Positions 45,685 through 58,400 of a DNA stretch of 64,000 nucleotides are shown piece after piece. The stretch lies in contig JAHQRK010000003.1 in NCBI GenBank assembly GCA_019828595.1, positions 1,488,001 to 1,552,000 on the forward strand, written 5' to 3'. The stretch's first letter is position 1. Every line of letters starts with the position of its first letter. A program made the position numbers and the translations under genes. The notes beneath the pieces are model-generated. The model made no database searches. It was not told the origin of the DNA and was given only the letters and a program-made list of their open reading frames with translations. Origin of the DNA: Aphanomyces cochlioides. Its lineage: Eukaryota; Oomycota; Saprolegniomycetes; Saprolegniales; Verrucalvaceae.

Positions 45685-46435
45685 AATTGTTCAGCAAGTC
45701 GAAAACTGTCAAAATTTATCTCGCTATGTCATCATATTAAAAAGTCCACACTCACACTATTTAAAATTATCACGTTACACTAATGATACGGTGGACATGG
45801 AAAACTATTCTGGCTCAAGGAAATATCTCATCGCCATATTGTCCGGTTCAAAACCGCTTTCAACTGCCAAGCTGCTGTGAAGAGGTGCTCCAACTCCATT
45901 CAACCGTCGAACGTTCAAGATTGCAATTCTTCCACGACACCAACGCGTTTTTCTTGAAACAGCTGGCTTTGATTGAGCCCTTTTAAAGTTCATATTTCAG
46001 TGTCAATCTTGTATCAAATTTAAGATCAATTAATGTCCATTTTATATTGTGATTTTAATACTACAAAACTGGAGTTGTGCGGAATAAATTTTGACACAAG
46101 CAAATTGAAACATGTTTCGAACATGTTTTCAGACATTTAAAACGTTTGAAATTAAACTATTTATGGTTCGTGATCTCGGGCAACAGAAGAAAATGCTTGC
46201 GTACACCTGAAATAGTGTATGCTTCAATTAATTGAAACATTTTCGAAACGTATCAAAATTCCAGTTTTCGATCCAAACGACAATACTAAATAGCTGACAT
46301 TTTAATGTGATATTTGTCATGCTATTGGATATGCTGAAGCGGCAATGCAGTGAGAGGAAGCGTTTTCCGATCTTTGAATGGATATAAATATGCAATTGTC
46401 TTCGTTAAATAGGTGATTAGCACGTGGCGGGGAGT
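45685..46435. other. AT-rich intergenic stretch
   Basis: About 750 bp with no supported gene. Imperfect repeats of gaaacatgtttcgaa type occur at 46110-46260. Confidence 0.6.
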
Positions 46436-46741
46436 CTACGAGAGGAAATACTCGAGCAGCCACGCATCATCAATGTCTGGGCATGGCGATACCAGTCCTC
46501 CCAAGGAATGAGGAAATGGGCAGGCAATGTCAAGATCCGAAACATCGCGCGGGCTGTCCCAGTCGTCGTCGTTTGCAGCTGTTGGGTCGGCGACATGGAC
46601 AGTTTTGATCTTTTTGGACGCGACTTCCAGCGAGTCGTCGTGGTCGTTGTTGGTGTCAATGGGGCTGCACTGGTTCACAATGTCAATGAGCATGCGCTTG
46701 CCGAGGTTGGAGGTGACAGAGTAGGCAGCAGACGGCGTCAT
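46436..46741 (-). CDS. Small acidic protein ending in LLEYFLS
   Basis: An unspliced frame of 101 residues from ATG 46741 to TAG 46436. It has a short basic patch (SKKIKTVH, nuclear-localisation-like), an acidic middle (NDDDWDSPRDVSDLD) and a hydrophobic-acidic end, DIDDAWLLEYFLS. Its end resembles that of the plus-strand small protein at 47848. It could be a transcriptional co-regulator tail, but no family is known to me. Confidence 0.55.
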   Translation of the reverse strand: MTPSAAYSVTSNLGKRMLIDIVNQCSPIDTNNDHDDSLEVASKKIKTVHVADPTAANDDDWDSPRDVSDLDIACPFPHSLGGLVSPCPDIDDAWLLEYFLS

Positions 46742-47847
46742 GGTGTTTAGTTCGTGGCGAGATGTCAAATGTGCCAACGGAGTGGGCAACTTTGTCCGAG
46801 AATTGAACGAACTGATGAACCCGAATGGTAAGATCGTTTTTCTGATCGGTTATTCTCCATATTGAGGAGGAGGGGACTGTTGGAGGGAGAGAGATTCGAA
46901 AGGCAGTTCGACGAAACAATCAGGTCGAAAATCTCGAAGATGATGCATATCTATGCGTGGTGAGAGACAACGGAGTAGCTCGCGTCGCACATTTTCGCAT
47001 GCACAGCATCGCATCGACGCTTGGCCGAGGTGACGACGAGATACATCCATCGAGCGTTTGGACTCGCCGAGCTACTTCAACTGAGACTTGACGGTTTTAT
47101 TTTTCGAGTGTGTTGAGTCGAAGGGGGGAATGAGAAATTCACCACCTCACGCTGCAAGATGTTCGATTCCAGGAAGCAGCCGCTCCTCCGTGATGAGTTC
47201 TCTCTCGGTCTCTCGTGCAGAAACGACGCGACAACGATCTAGCTGGATTCGTCTGCTCACAGGACGGTTCCCTGGGTGTTATCGCACCGTTGGGATAACC
47301 GCCACTCTGCGGGCTCGTAGAAGGGCAGCTCGAGAACGAAAGGTACAACTTCAACGTTCCACGCATCTGACAAGGTTCCAAGTTTAGCGTCGTCAACGCT
47401 TCCATCGACAGTTTCTCGAGGCCTTCCATGAAGAAAGAGAATGCAACGCGCTCGAGCTTCGATTTCCGCCCAAGTCCATTATTCGTGGAAGCGACCAAGG
47501 GCGGAGACCAACACATATATATCAGATCCCATCACTTGCCCCTTGTCTCTTCAAGAGGTTTCTATCAAGATGACGATGTGAGTGATGACGGGACATGGGC
47601 ATGGTATACGTTCATAGCCGACATGTTGTAACCTTCCTCTCCGCGGGACGACGACGCGTTTCGATCTGCGGAGTTTTTGTATCTCTGTGTACCACGAACG
47701 TTACGAGCGGGGTGGACGCAAATCCAGAATCACAGGACTGTTTCAAGGCGGCGACCTCGCAGGAAATACCGGTATATCAAACGTCATGGCGCCTCGGCGC
47801 TTATTTCTTTATTTTCCATTTTGCGCCATCCCTCGCACTCGATCAAC
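46742..47847. other. Divergent intergenic stretch between the two YFLS-ending genes
   Basis: About 1.1 kb. Short open frames occur on both strands with no support. A TATA-like run (acacatatatatc) lies near 47513. Confidence 0.5.
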
Positions 47848-48063
47848 ATGCCACAATGCGAGACTTCAACGACGTCATGCCCCAATGTGGTCGTAGAACA
47901 ACCCTTCACCAACACCTTGGCCGCTCTCAACATGCAACTCCCTGCGACTTGTCTGTACAGCCCCAGCAGCCCGGACGACAATATCTTTCTCATCTACGGA
48001 CAAGAGGCGGAAGATGTGCTTGAGGAAGATGACATTCGCATCTTGCAGTACTTCCTCTCGTAG
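47848..48063 (+). CDS. Small acidic protein ending in ILQYFLS
   Basis: An unspliced frame of 71 residues (MPQCETSTTSCPNVVVEQ...), with no recognised domain. The C-terminus DVLEEDDIRILQYFLS resembles that of the gene at 46436-46741, which lies head-to-head with it. An upstream start could extend it; the ATG at 47848 is the one that begins a plausible short protein. Confidence 0.5.
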   Translation: MPQCETSTTSCPNVVVEQPFTNTLAALNMQLPATCLYSPSSPDDNIFLIYGQEAEDVLEEDDIRILQYFLS

Positions 48064-48153
48064 CTGCATCCATCACGGCTCGCCAAGATCCGACTTTGCT
48101 ATTTATCTCAATAGAATTCTCATTTTGCCTTTCTTTGCACGTCCAACTGCTTC

Positions 48154-48447
48154 ATGTTCTCGGCACCAAGCATGGAAGGCTCAGGATGCGATATCGAAGC
48201 CACCCACTACCTTTCACGGGGACAACATGGAGTCAGTTCCAGCAGTTCCATGAATTCACTGCTTGCAGTTTCCCCAGCAGAGTCTAGACCCTTGTCGCGT
48301 TGCATGGATCAGAGGACGCCCACGCTAGATGTAACCTATGAAGGAAGCGTGCCCAGTTTTGCAATTAAAGTGACTCCTCGAGTCATACCGCGGCGTGCTG
48401 GGAACAAAGACGCTTCGGGAGATTCACCAGGTACCGACAAGTTCTAA
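48154..48447 (+). CDS. Hypothetical 97-residue protein
   Basis: An open frame from MFSAPSMEGSGC to GDSPGTDKF, Ser-rich, with no domain and no splice support. It is plausible but may be chance. Confidence 0.3.
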   Translation: MFSAPSMEGSGCDIEATHYLSRGQHGVSSSSSMNSLLAVSPAESRPLSRCMDQRTPTLDVTYEGSVPSFAIKVTPRVIPRRAGNKDASGDSPGTDKF

Positions 48448-48519
48448 ATCGAGCAGATCACGAGCGTTGTGCCAATCAGAACCGTGACGGTTGCTGCTGT
48501 ACTGGTTTATTACTGAAGC

Positions 48520-49113
48520 ATGATCCACCGTTGGTGGTACGCCGCGGTTCTGTCGGCGATAGGGATGGCTCAAGGGTTTGCCGATGAAGACGAGTCCAAC
48601 TGGTGCCAAGGCTTTGATGAAGTCATCTTATCGGCCGACTCGACCATTTTCCTGGAGGAACAGTCGATCTCCTCGCAACTTGTTGGTGGTGGCCGACGGC
48701 TGTTGCCCCATGTTGCATTCAACAACACGGTGCTTGAAGACGACTACATGTACTACCAAGTCTGCATCGCCCGGCACGAACACGAGCACATGGTGCATGT
48801 GAATTTGACCAATTTGTCTGGTGAAGCCAATATGTATTTGTCGACAGAGAACCCACTGCCTCAACGGGGCCGCGCAGCGTGGATTGCACAACATCCTGGC
48901 AATGACAGTATTGCTCTACCGACGTATTTGCCTGAATTCCCACGGCAAGCCAAGCACATGGCGTTGTACATCGGAGTATTTGGCTATGGCCCCGGCCCCT
49001 CCGAGTTCAACCTGACAGTCTCGATTCACGACCTGCCCGAGAATTCCGACATCAAACGCCGACAAGAATACTACAACAAGCAACGTCAACTGCGTCGACT
49101 TCGCTCGAGCTGA
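48520..49113 (+). CDS. Secreted protein of unknown function
   Basis: An unspliced frame of 197 residues with a signal peptide (YAAVLSAIGMAQGFA). The mature part has two Cys (WCQG and QVCIARHEHEH), at least four N-glycosylation sites (NNT, NLTN, NDS, NLT) and a beta-rich layout. The tail is basic (RRQEYYNKQRQLRRLR). Probably extracellular; no family recognised. Confidence 0.65.
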   Translation: MIHRWWYAAVLSAIGMAQGFADEDESNWCQGFDEVILSADSTIFLEEQSISSQLVGGGRRLLPHVAFNNTVLEDDYMYYQVCIARHEHEHMVHVNLTNLSGEANMYLSTENPLPQRGRAAWIAQHPGNDSIALPTYLPEFPRQAKHMALYIGVFGYGPGPSEFNLTVSIHDLPENSDIKRRQEYYNKQRQLRRLRSS

Positions 49114-49401
49114 ATGGCAACAAAGTGGACGGCTCTCATCTTTGCAACGGACAAACCCGATATCATCGTTTCTTCAAATTGGTAGCGCCACCATCTGCAA
49201 TGATCCATTCATAGATCTAGGATTGCTCGATTAATATTATCTACCTCGTTGCTTCTTGTGGGGTTAGCATCGCAATCGTCGCCTCATCCAGATGTCACGG
49301 CGACTGAGGAGATTATGACCAATCGAGAAGAGCTGCAGTCGAAAGGTCATCGAGAATATAGAAATATCTTCCATCACGCATTCACGGCGGACGTCAGTCG
49401 C

Positions 49402-52400
49402 ATGAGTCTTTTCCAAGCATGTCATAAAGCAGTCGCCTTGATCCTTTTGGTTCTGCGGATTCAAGGAGCGACATTCGAGGAAGTGGTCGATCATACACTG
49501 TGGAGCTCAAGTCCTCTCGATGAAGCTTCAATCACATCCAACGGGATATGGGAAGATGTCCCCAACACTATCGTTCAAGTTGGTCTAGCCACCCCCACGT
49601 CGGTGCTCATCTCTTACTCTGTTACTGTCTTTCCCCAGGTCGCCATTCTCACTTCGACAGGAGTACCAGCATTTCTCCAAGGAACACGAGCAAAAGGCCG
49701 TGACGATCTCCTTGCTTTCCGTGTCGTTGTCGATAGCTTTCCAGCGCGACAGTCCGGATCTTACACAGGCTACTACTACACCGAGTCGTCCCTCGTGACG
49801 GGATATTTGGCAGCAGAGCTTGCGGCCGGTAACCACTCGGTGCACCTGGAGTGGAAAAAGTTAGGTTCGTACGTCCAACAATGGTCCATCAACCCAAGAG
49901 TGGACACCGGATTTGCAGGAGGATGCACTCTGGTAGTTGTCGCTCAGCATTTAGGATTTTGGTACAATCAACCTTTGACACCGATCAGTGTCACAAAAGC
50001 AGACTCCTGGGGAACAGCAATGACGTTGAACTTATCCTTCACTGTGACAAAGTCTGTCAGAATTATCTATCATATGCCCGTCCACCCTGATGCTCTCGCT
50101 ACCAACGGTGGGAGACGACAATCGAAGGCTAAACTGACTGATCTATTGTAGTAGGAAATATCCTCGAAGAGCTCGAGGCAGTGGTTGACATCAACGGAAG
50201 TCGTTACCGAGACTCAAGCAGCTCGATGGTCACAACAGTCAAGTCGAATCAACCCGGGCTGCTCGTTGGAGCTCTCACAATATCTCTTCTTCCTGGTTCA
50301 TACGTTATCTCACTGGTATGGCGCGTGAACTCAGTGGCAAATCGTCGCTGGAGATCCATTCCGTCTTACATAGATGGATTCATGATGGGTCGAATGCTCT
50401 CTGTGATCTGTGAACCAGCTAGTAATATCATTCAAGTGTTTAGTGATCCTATTTCTGTTTCTTCCATGTCAGCATCGCAATGGTTTGACGTTGGCACACC
50501 TCTCCAATTCTTTTTGCCAAGGTATACAAATGTGCTCCTTTCCTACTATTTTCCAATCCAACTTCTGCCCTCAATTACCTCACTCAACCAGGATAATTTT
50601 GCAATGTCTGCACGATTGCTGATTGATAACCAACCATACCGATCGACTGGCAGTTCCATTAGCAATCCAATCCGAGGAACTCAGGCAGCGCAAGGACGTC
50701 TTGTTTTAAGTCTTCCACCTGGAACACATGCAGTTCGCTTGCAGTGGAAATACCTTGAAGAACTCGATGCAAATGAAGTCTTGACCATTTTGAAACATAT
50801 TAACGGAAACATCAAGAAAATTGAACTCTCTGTGCAAATGGACTATTGGATAGACAAACCAACTCTAGTTGCTCCTGGTGTTGTTAGTGGCTTGGAAAGT
50901 CAGAGTACTCTTATCCGTGGTGTCTCAGTGCAAGATGTTAACCCAGCCAATCTTGTTGAGATTGATTATACCGTCGTGGTGTCATTTGCTGCTCAAACGG
51001 GGAAATTGTCGTTACCAGCCACACCCGGAATTACATTTCTTTCGACATCCATCGTGAAGGGCCAGCTATCAGTCATGAATACAGCACTCGCTCAATTAAC
51101 CTATAGCCCAACTTCTTCTTGGTTTGGACTAGATTCTGTGTATTTGGCTGTGAAGGACGTTAAATTATACACTTTGGACCCCACATTCAAGGACATTATT
51201 AATATTCAAGTTAACGTCGCCCATATACCATTGCCCCCCATTCTGAATCTTCCAGTTGTGCAATCATCGCCGACGGAAGACCGGTCAGTTACTTTACAGG
51301 GTCTGAATATTCAGGGTGATTTTGGATCATTTTCGAATGGAACTCTGATTAACCAGCAAGTCGCTTTAAGTTTAAGTGTCAGCAATGGCCTATTATCGCT
51401 CCATGCTACCGCGAAGATCATATTTTCAATGGGCAGGAGTGACTCAAATTCACCAGTGATTCAAATTTTCGGCGACGTCACTGAGGTTAACAATGCTATC
51501 TCGACCTTTCAATACTCTCCCGATGACGATTTCAATTCTCTTCAACATGTGGAGACTCTTGAAGTTTTGGTGCGAGATGTAAAAACTCAAATGGTTGCTT
51601 CTGCTTCGGTACCAATTTATGTTGTGGACAAGAACGATCCCTCCAATATCGAGATGACCAGCCCTGAGGTAGTTCTGAAAGGCTATACATTACGATATTC
51701 AGGCAACAACCAACTCTTTCTGAGAATACAAGTTCACTCCCCGCTGGGTAGAATCCGTTTGCCGCTTGCTGCAAACTCTGCATTTATAGTTGGAAGCCAA
51801 ACGAGTAGTGGTCAGTTCCTGTCACTTCAAGGAAGCGTGAATACCTTGCAAAATGCATTGCAGGTTATAAGCTACACTCGAGTGGGTGCTTATTACGGTT
51901 CCGAGCTGATATCGGTGGAAAGCAGCACAATATCAACATTCGATGTTAGTGAGTTATCGTACATGAGATTACAATTATCCAATGACCAAGTTGACCCAGG
52001 TATCATTGCAACGTTTGGTCATTCTAAAGAAATGTGATTGTAGTGGTTCAGTTAAAGACCGTAATTCCAAACCATAGCAGTTCCCGGGGTGGAACAATTG
52101 TGTATCTGATCGGAGGTGATTTCAGTCAGTCTGGGCTATACTGCCAGTTTGGTTATGGAGCATTGGAACCGCTAGTTGCATTTAATCAAACATACGCAAA
52201 ATGCGTAGTTCCTCCGGTCCAAACATCATATGACACATTTGTCGTAATCACAGATGGTTTCAGCACATGGACCAATATTTTGCGTTTCAGCTACGATGGT
52301 ATTTATTCAATTTGGATTTGTATAACACTGAGTTCAATCTAGCATTGTGGAACATAACAGGGGTGAATTTAGCGAAAAATCAAATGCACATTGTTCAGTT

Positions 52401-55400
52401 GCGAGGAGACAATCTACCAAACGCTATCGACATGATATGTATATTTTCGAACAACACAAGAATTCAAGCCAAATTTATCTCTTCAAAACAAATTGATTGC
52501 ATACTACCTCAACAATTCATAAATACCCAAGTGCAAGTAGTATTTTCTCCAAATAGCGGCGCTGATTTATCAGATCGATTCACTATCACTCCTGAAGGTA
52601 ATAGTTTTCACCTTCTTCTTACTGATGATGCTTATAGCTGGCCTTGTGGTAACGAAATTTTGGCCAACTTCAGCTCCCAAGAGCGGTCATACTCCTTTAG
52701 TCATCCAGGTCAGCTCTGTGGCGCCATCAATGTTGTGTCGTTTTGGAGACTCTCAGTTGATTCCGGCAAATATAATCAACGCCTCTTGGATTCAGTGCAT
52801 TACTCCTTACTTTTCGGCCCCAAATATGTCTGTCACAGTTTCAGTTTCGCTTGATGGCCTCACATTTGCAAGTGCGAAGTCATTTTTGATTTTATTCGGT
52901 GAGTCTATCATGCTTGAAGTCTTTTTTACCATTTATGCAGAATCTCCTCATATCATGAAGATTTTTCCGCCGCTGATTCAAACTTACGATATACTAACAA
53001 TCGTGGGAACTTCATTCCCTAGCAATATTGAGTCTGAGGTGTTGTGTGCCTGGTTCATTCCATCGTCACAAGAGCTTGCGGCATCTACGCCTGCATTATT
53101 CACAAACTCTACAACGATTAAGTGCACCGTACCTCGAGCGACATCATCTCTGCTCCAAGTAGAACTGTCATTTAATGGTGTAGACTTTACGTCGGATGGA
53201 CTCTACGTCGGTATTATTTTACAACCTTTATCTCTACTCAACAACTCTACGTGGGCTCTAACAAGATCACGCTTCAATATTTCAATCCTTGGAACAAGCT
53301 TTGAATTGGCAGAACAAGGCTTGGTGTGTCAGTTTGCAAATGTTGGCACAACAAACGCCATTCCTTACAATACCACTAACATTTATTGTCCTGTAGCCTC
53401 TTACTGGCCCCAGTCCGCCCTTCAGACGATTTTAACATTAGGATATCCAGGCCAAATTCCATTAGCTACGTTTCCATTTGACTACCGTACACCACTTATG
53501 ATAACCTCAGTTCATCCTTTTGGGGGGTCAAATGGAGTTTCTGTCACCCTCGTTCTCGATAAAGCTTTTCATAGTCAAAGCGCTGCTTGCCTCTTTGGTC
53601 AACTCTATACCCCTGCACAAATTGTCTCAAACACAACAGTTGTATGCAATGCTCCTGCTCCAATATCCTTTGCCACGATTCCTGTTGATGTAATCATTGA
53701 TGGCCAGATTGCCACCTTGAAATCAGTATATTTTACTTACACTTCAAAGCCTACTCTTCTAAATATCATCCCAGCCTTAGGCACAGTAAATTCTACACTC
53801 ATTCTAACGACAAGTGAGACCTTGATCGACGGAACAACTTGCCGCTTTGGACAACAAAATGCTGTTTCCTCAATATTACTCAACTCGACGTGCTTGCAGT
53901 GCACAGTTCCTAATATTCAAGAGGGCTCGACGAGTGTTCAGCTTGCATATGATTCCACGGTGTTATCGGTGAATGCCTTACCATTTCAGATTGTACCTTT
54001 GCCGATGATTTCTTCGATGTTTCCAACGATAGGCTTCGCCCAATTCAATACAACCATTGTATTCAACGGATCCCACTTTTTTGAGCCCATGACATGTCAA
54101 TTCTCCTCAATACTAACCAACATGAGTATCGTATACCCAGCCAAAGTTTTGTCAGGATCGAGTTTACTGTGTATTGTTCCCCCCACTACTGGAATGATAA
54201 ACGACACAGTACAACTGAAAATTACCAAGTCGCAGAGAACTCTGTGGAGCATGCCATTCCAATACTACGATACAAGCATCCTTGGAATTACCCCTCTAAA
54301 TCAGGGGCGTTTGACTACCAGAAATTCCTCGCGTATTCTTCGAGGAAATTGGCAGTATTTGAATGCAGAAAATCTTACTTGCACTTTTGAGTTCAATAAT
54401 AGTGATCTTTTTTACGACAGGGCGAAATTAAATGGATCCGAGTTGGCTTGTAATATTCCGTTTGAAGCCAAAGGAAATGGTACTTTGTCCTTCTCCTGGC
54501 TTCAATATGTCATTTATTCTGAAGATATTGAAGTGTTGCAGCCGTATGCAAACCGGTACTTCCCAATACTAGGCTCTGCACGTGGAAGCACCTCCTTAAC
54601 GATACTGGGCGACGGATTTTCACCTAACGTCTCTCTGTTATGTCTTTTTGACTCAACATCCACCAAGCCGCAGTTCATTAACTCATCTGCCCTAGCTTGT
54701 CCCACTCCTCCATCACAGTCAAATACGACAACTTTGACGATGCAAGTTGGTTATGAACAGCTACCTCTTGCTCCAAACTTTATTTACTTGGAGCCGCTAA
54801 AACTCATCAATGTAGTCCAATCTACGTCAAGAAGTGTAATGGCGACCATTGATCCGATCAGTGATGCCAATCAATATCGAGTTTATTGCCGCATTGGTTC
54901 GCAAGTTATATTGGGAGTATGGTCAAGCTCGGATTCAATAAGATGTGGCAACGTTGTTGGTGCAACCGTTGCGCTAAGTTGGAATGAACAAGAGTGGAGC
55001 AACGAGGTGAATTTCACAGGACCACCCGTGCTCATTTCTCTCAATCCCAGTCGACTTCTTGTGAGCTCCCAACAGAAGTATATTCAACTACAAGGGGAAA
55101 ACTTGCAATCAGTATCCCATTGTCTTGTGAATGAAGCGACAACTTCCGCAATTAATGCATCAAAAGCATCAGTAAACTGTGTCATATCTCCATCGACACT
55201 TGTCAGTCCAAATCAAGTTAATATTACTGTCAGCAGTGATTGGGGTCAGACTTTTATTTATCCTCCTTTGGTATTGAACATTCTTGCAAATCCCGAAATA
55301 CTTCGCTTGGATCCTCCACTTGGCGTAGATATTGGTGGAACGTTATTGAATGTGTGGGCGAGGAATATCCCACCTGGAAATGTTTCATGCCTCTTTGGAG

Positions 55401-58400
55401 CTTATGCGGTCCAAGCAACCATAATCAGTAATAGCTCTGTTGTAACATGTGTCACTCCACCCCTTCTCAATTCGTCTGAAGTTTCATTATCACTACAAGT
55501 GACATGCTTTGATGGTTGGTGCAATTACACCACGAACGAATTGAGTTTTGAGATTGCACCACTTCCAAGATTAACGAATATAATCCCGAGTTTTGGGTGG
55601 GTCAATGAAACTTCGATCCTCCGCATCATCGGCTCAAATTTTCGAGACTCAAGCCAACTGATATGTCAATTTCTTCATGAATCTACTCTCCAAACAGTTC
55701 CAGCACAATGGATTAATGACAATGAGGTTTTTTGTACAATTCCAATGGCGCAACAAGCATGCAATACCACAGTAAAGATTTCGCACAATGGTTTTGATGG
55801 TTCCAGTGAAAATATTTCATTCCCTATGGTCCGCCTCCCCACATTTATCGGTCTATCTCCATTGCAAGGGGTAGGTAACACTCTCTTGACAATTGAATGG
55901 TCGTTAGACGCGATTGTGGTCCTAAACCAAATGTTGTGTTTATTCAAGCAGCCAAATGGGAACATTGGTGCTTCAACTGTTGCTTTGACATTCAATCACA
56001 CTAGAATTGAGTGCAATGTCGCACGTATTCCAGGGACAAGAGCTCAGGTTTGGCTCTCAATCAATGATCAATCGGCAATACCCACAGGCTTGGAATTCAC
56101 AATTGTTCCTAGTATTCTTATTCATTCGGTTGAGCCTCGAGCTGGCTCGACTGACGGAGGAACACGCTTGCAGCTAGCTGGCTCGAATTTCCCTCCGGTT
56201 CTATATTGCACTTTTCAACTACTCAAAAGCGTAGTGGTCGTGAATGCAATCGTAAAAAATCAATCATATGCCGAATGCATTTCTCCTTCGATGATTTCTC
56301 CCGGTTTAGCCCAAGTTTCTATTAACGGCAGCCAGCTTTTCAATTTTACATATTTTAGTCCACAGCACATAAGCTCTATAAGCCCAGTTATTGGACAAGT
56401 GAATGGTGGCACGATAATTTTGATTCAAGGGGATGGCTTCGTCGATTACCCGGTTCTAGCTTGTTCGTTTGATGGTATCAAGGTAGCAACAACATGGATG
56501 TCATCGTCAATGATATCATGCCAATCGCCCCCAAAACCCAACGCATCCACCAGTGTGACACTGGAAATTAATGATTGTGTCAATTGTACTGCCTCATTCA
56601 AGTATCTCAATCCCCCAGTAATTACAGGTATGGACATAAGCTCTCGCCCAGACGTAGTCTTAGTCTACACTAACACTACATTGCTCGATTACAATGTATC
56701 GTGTAAATTGGATTTTAACATTGTCCCGGGAAGGATTGTAAACGAAACTACAGTCTCATGTCCCCTGGCATCGCCAGTGCGATCAGTTGGATTGTCTTTA
56801 AATGGAGTGGAATTTTCCTCACCGATCCAAATAGATGAGGTATTAGTGACGCTGAAAGATGTTTTTCCTCGTTTAGTTTCTAATCTTGGTGGAGAAATAC
56901 TGCTTATGTCGAATTTTGATGATTCTGGCGACTATTATTGTGTCATTGACAATGTCATGGAGATATCACTGACGATATTGAATCGAACTCATGGCAAATG
57001 CACTTTACCTAATGTTACAGCTCAGACTGAGTCCTATGAAATTGCGTTGAGGCAGAATGGCGTCCGAAGTAATTCGCTACTGATTTGGCTAATCCAGCCA
57101 CCTACAGTTCAGTCATTGAGTCCCATTATCACATTTCAATCGTCATTAAATTACGTGGTCCTTGAGGGACTCAACTTCATCGACTCAACTCTATATCAGT
57201 GCGTAGTCGGTAATATGACTACTGCGACATATTGGATCAGCCCAACAAAACTGTGGTGCGTTCTTGGAAATAAGTTGATGACAGGTGACTATAACATTCG
57301 ATTAATGTTTGGGTATGATTCATCTGACTTTTTTATTGGCTCGACATTATGGCTAACAGTTCTTGCCGATCCCGAAATCATATCAATCTCTCCAACTCAT
57401 GCTAGTGAGTCAGCTATTGTTCACGTTAATGGCATGAACTTTCCCAATCAGTCTATGTGCTCATTTGACGGTGTATTGATTCAACCCACGTTTGCGAATA
57501 GCAGTTTCCTCATTTGCAGTGCACCGGTACTGTCACGATCACTACAAAGAATCGTTAGACTGGCAATCTCTGTCGGTGGAATTGAAAGTCAGTCAACAGG
57601 CAGCTTTTATGTCGAGCCAAGACCTCTTATCACAGAGATCTCTCCATCAATAATACCTGTTTCTTGGTTGCAGAAGTTAACTTTGACGGGTATGTTTTCG
57701 TTGCACACAACGTTTGTCCAATGTCTTTTTCAATCGCAGACGTGGAGTTTATTAACAAATGGAACATTCCTTGACATTTCAAAAGTTATTTGCTCTCCTC
57801 CGGATTTGCCATCCACACCAAACGTACTGGTATCAATTTCTACAAACGGTCAAGAGTTCAGTAACCCAAAGACTCTTAAAATTGTAGAACTTGCTACCCT
57901 TGCGTCTTTAGAACCGACGTTTATCACAAAAGGGCTTACAACGTCAATTCATCTGTTTGGATACAATATGCCGACCCATGGAAGCTGCGTATTTTATTCT
58001 CCAACCCAGCAAAGCCGAATATCAAGCAACTTTTCATGGATTTCCAACAAAGAACTTTGGTGTGAGATACCTGGAACTCTCATTGAAAGTACCTACTCTA
58101 TATCTCTAAACTTTCAAATGGTTCCCCTGTCGAGAAATTCACTGGGAGCTCAAGTTCGAGGAGTTAGCACTAACATTAAGCTTCAACCAGTCTCGACTTT
58201 TGTGAACCGGCCTTCACCTGTTTATATATTTGGAAGCAACTTCGCTTCGACTTCTGTTTATGCATGTTCATTTGGTCCGTTTGTTGCTCAATCAACATAC
58301 ATCAACTCCACTACTTTGGTTTGTACGACTCCTTCAATATCCGGCGAAACAAGTCTTCTTTTAACGGTGACAATGGATGGTAATGTATATGGAACCCCGC

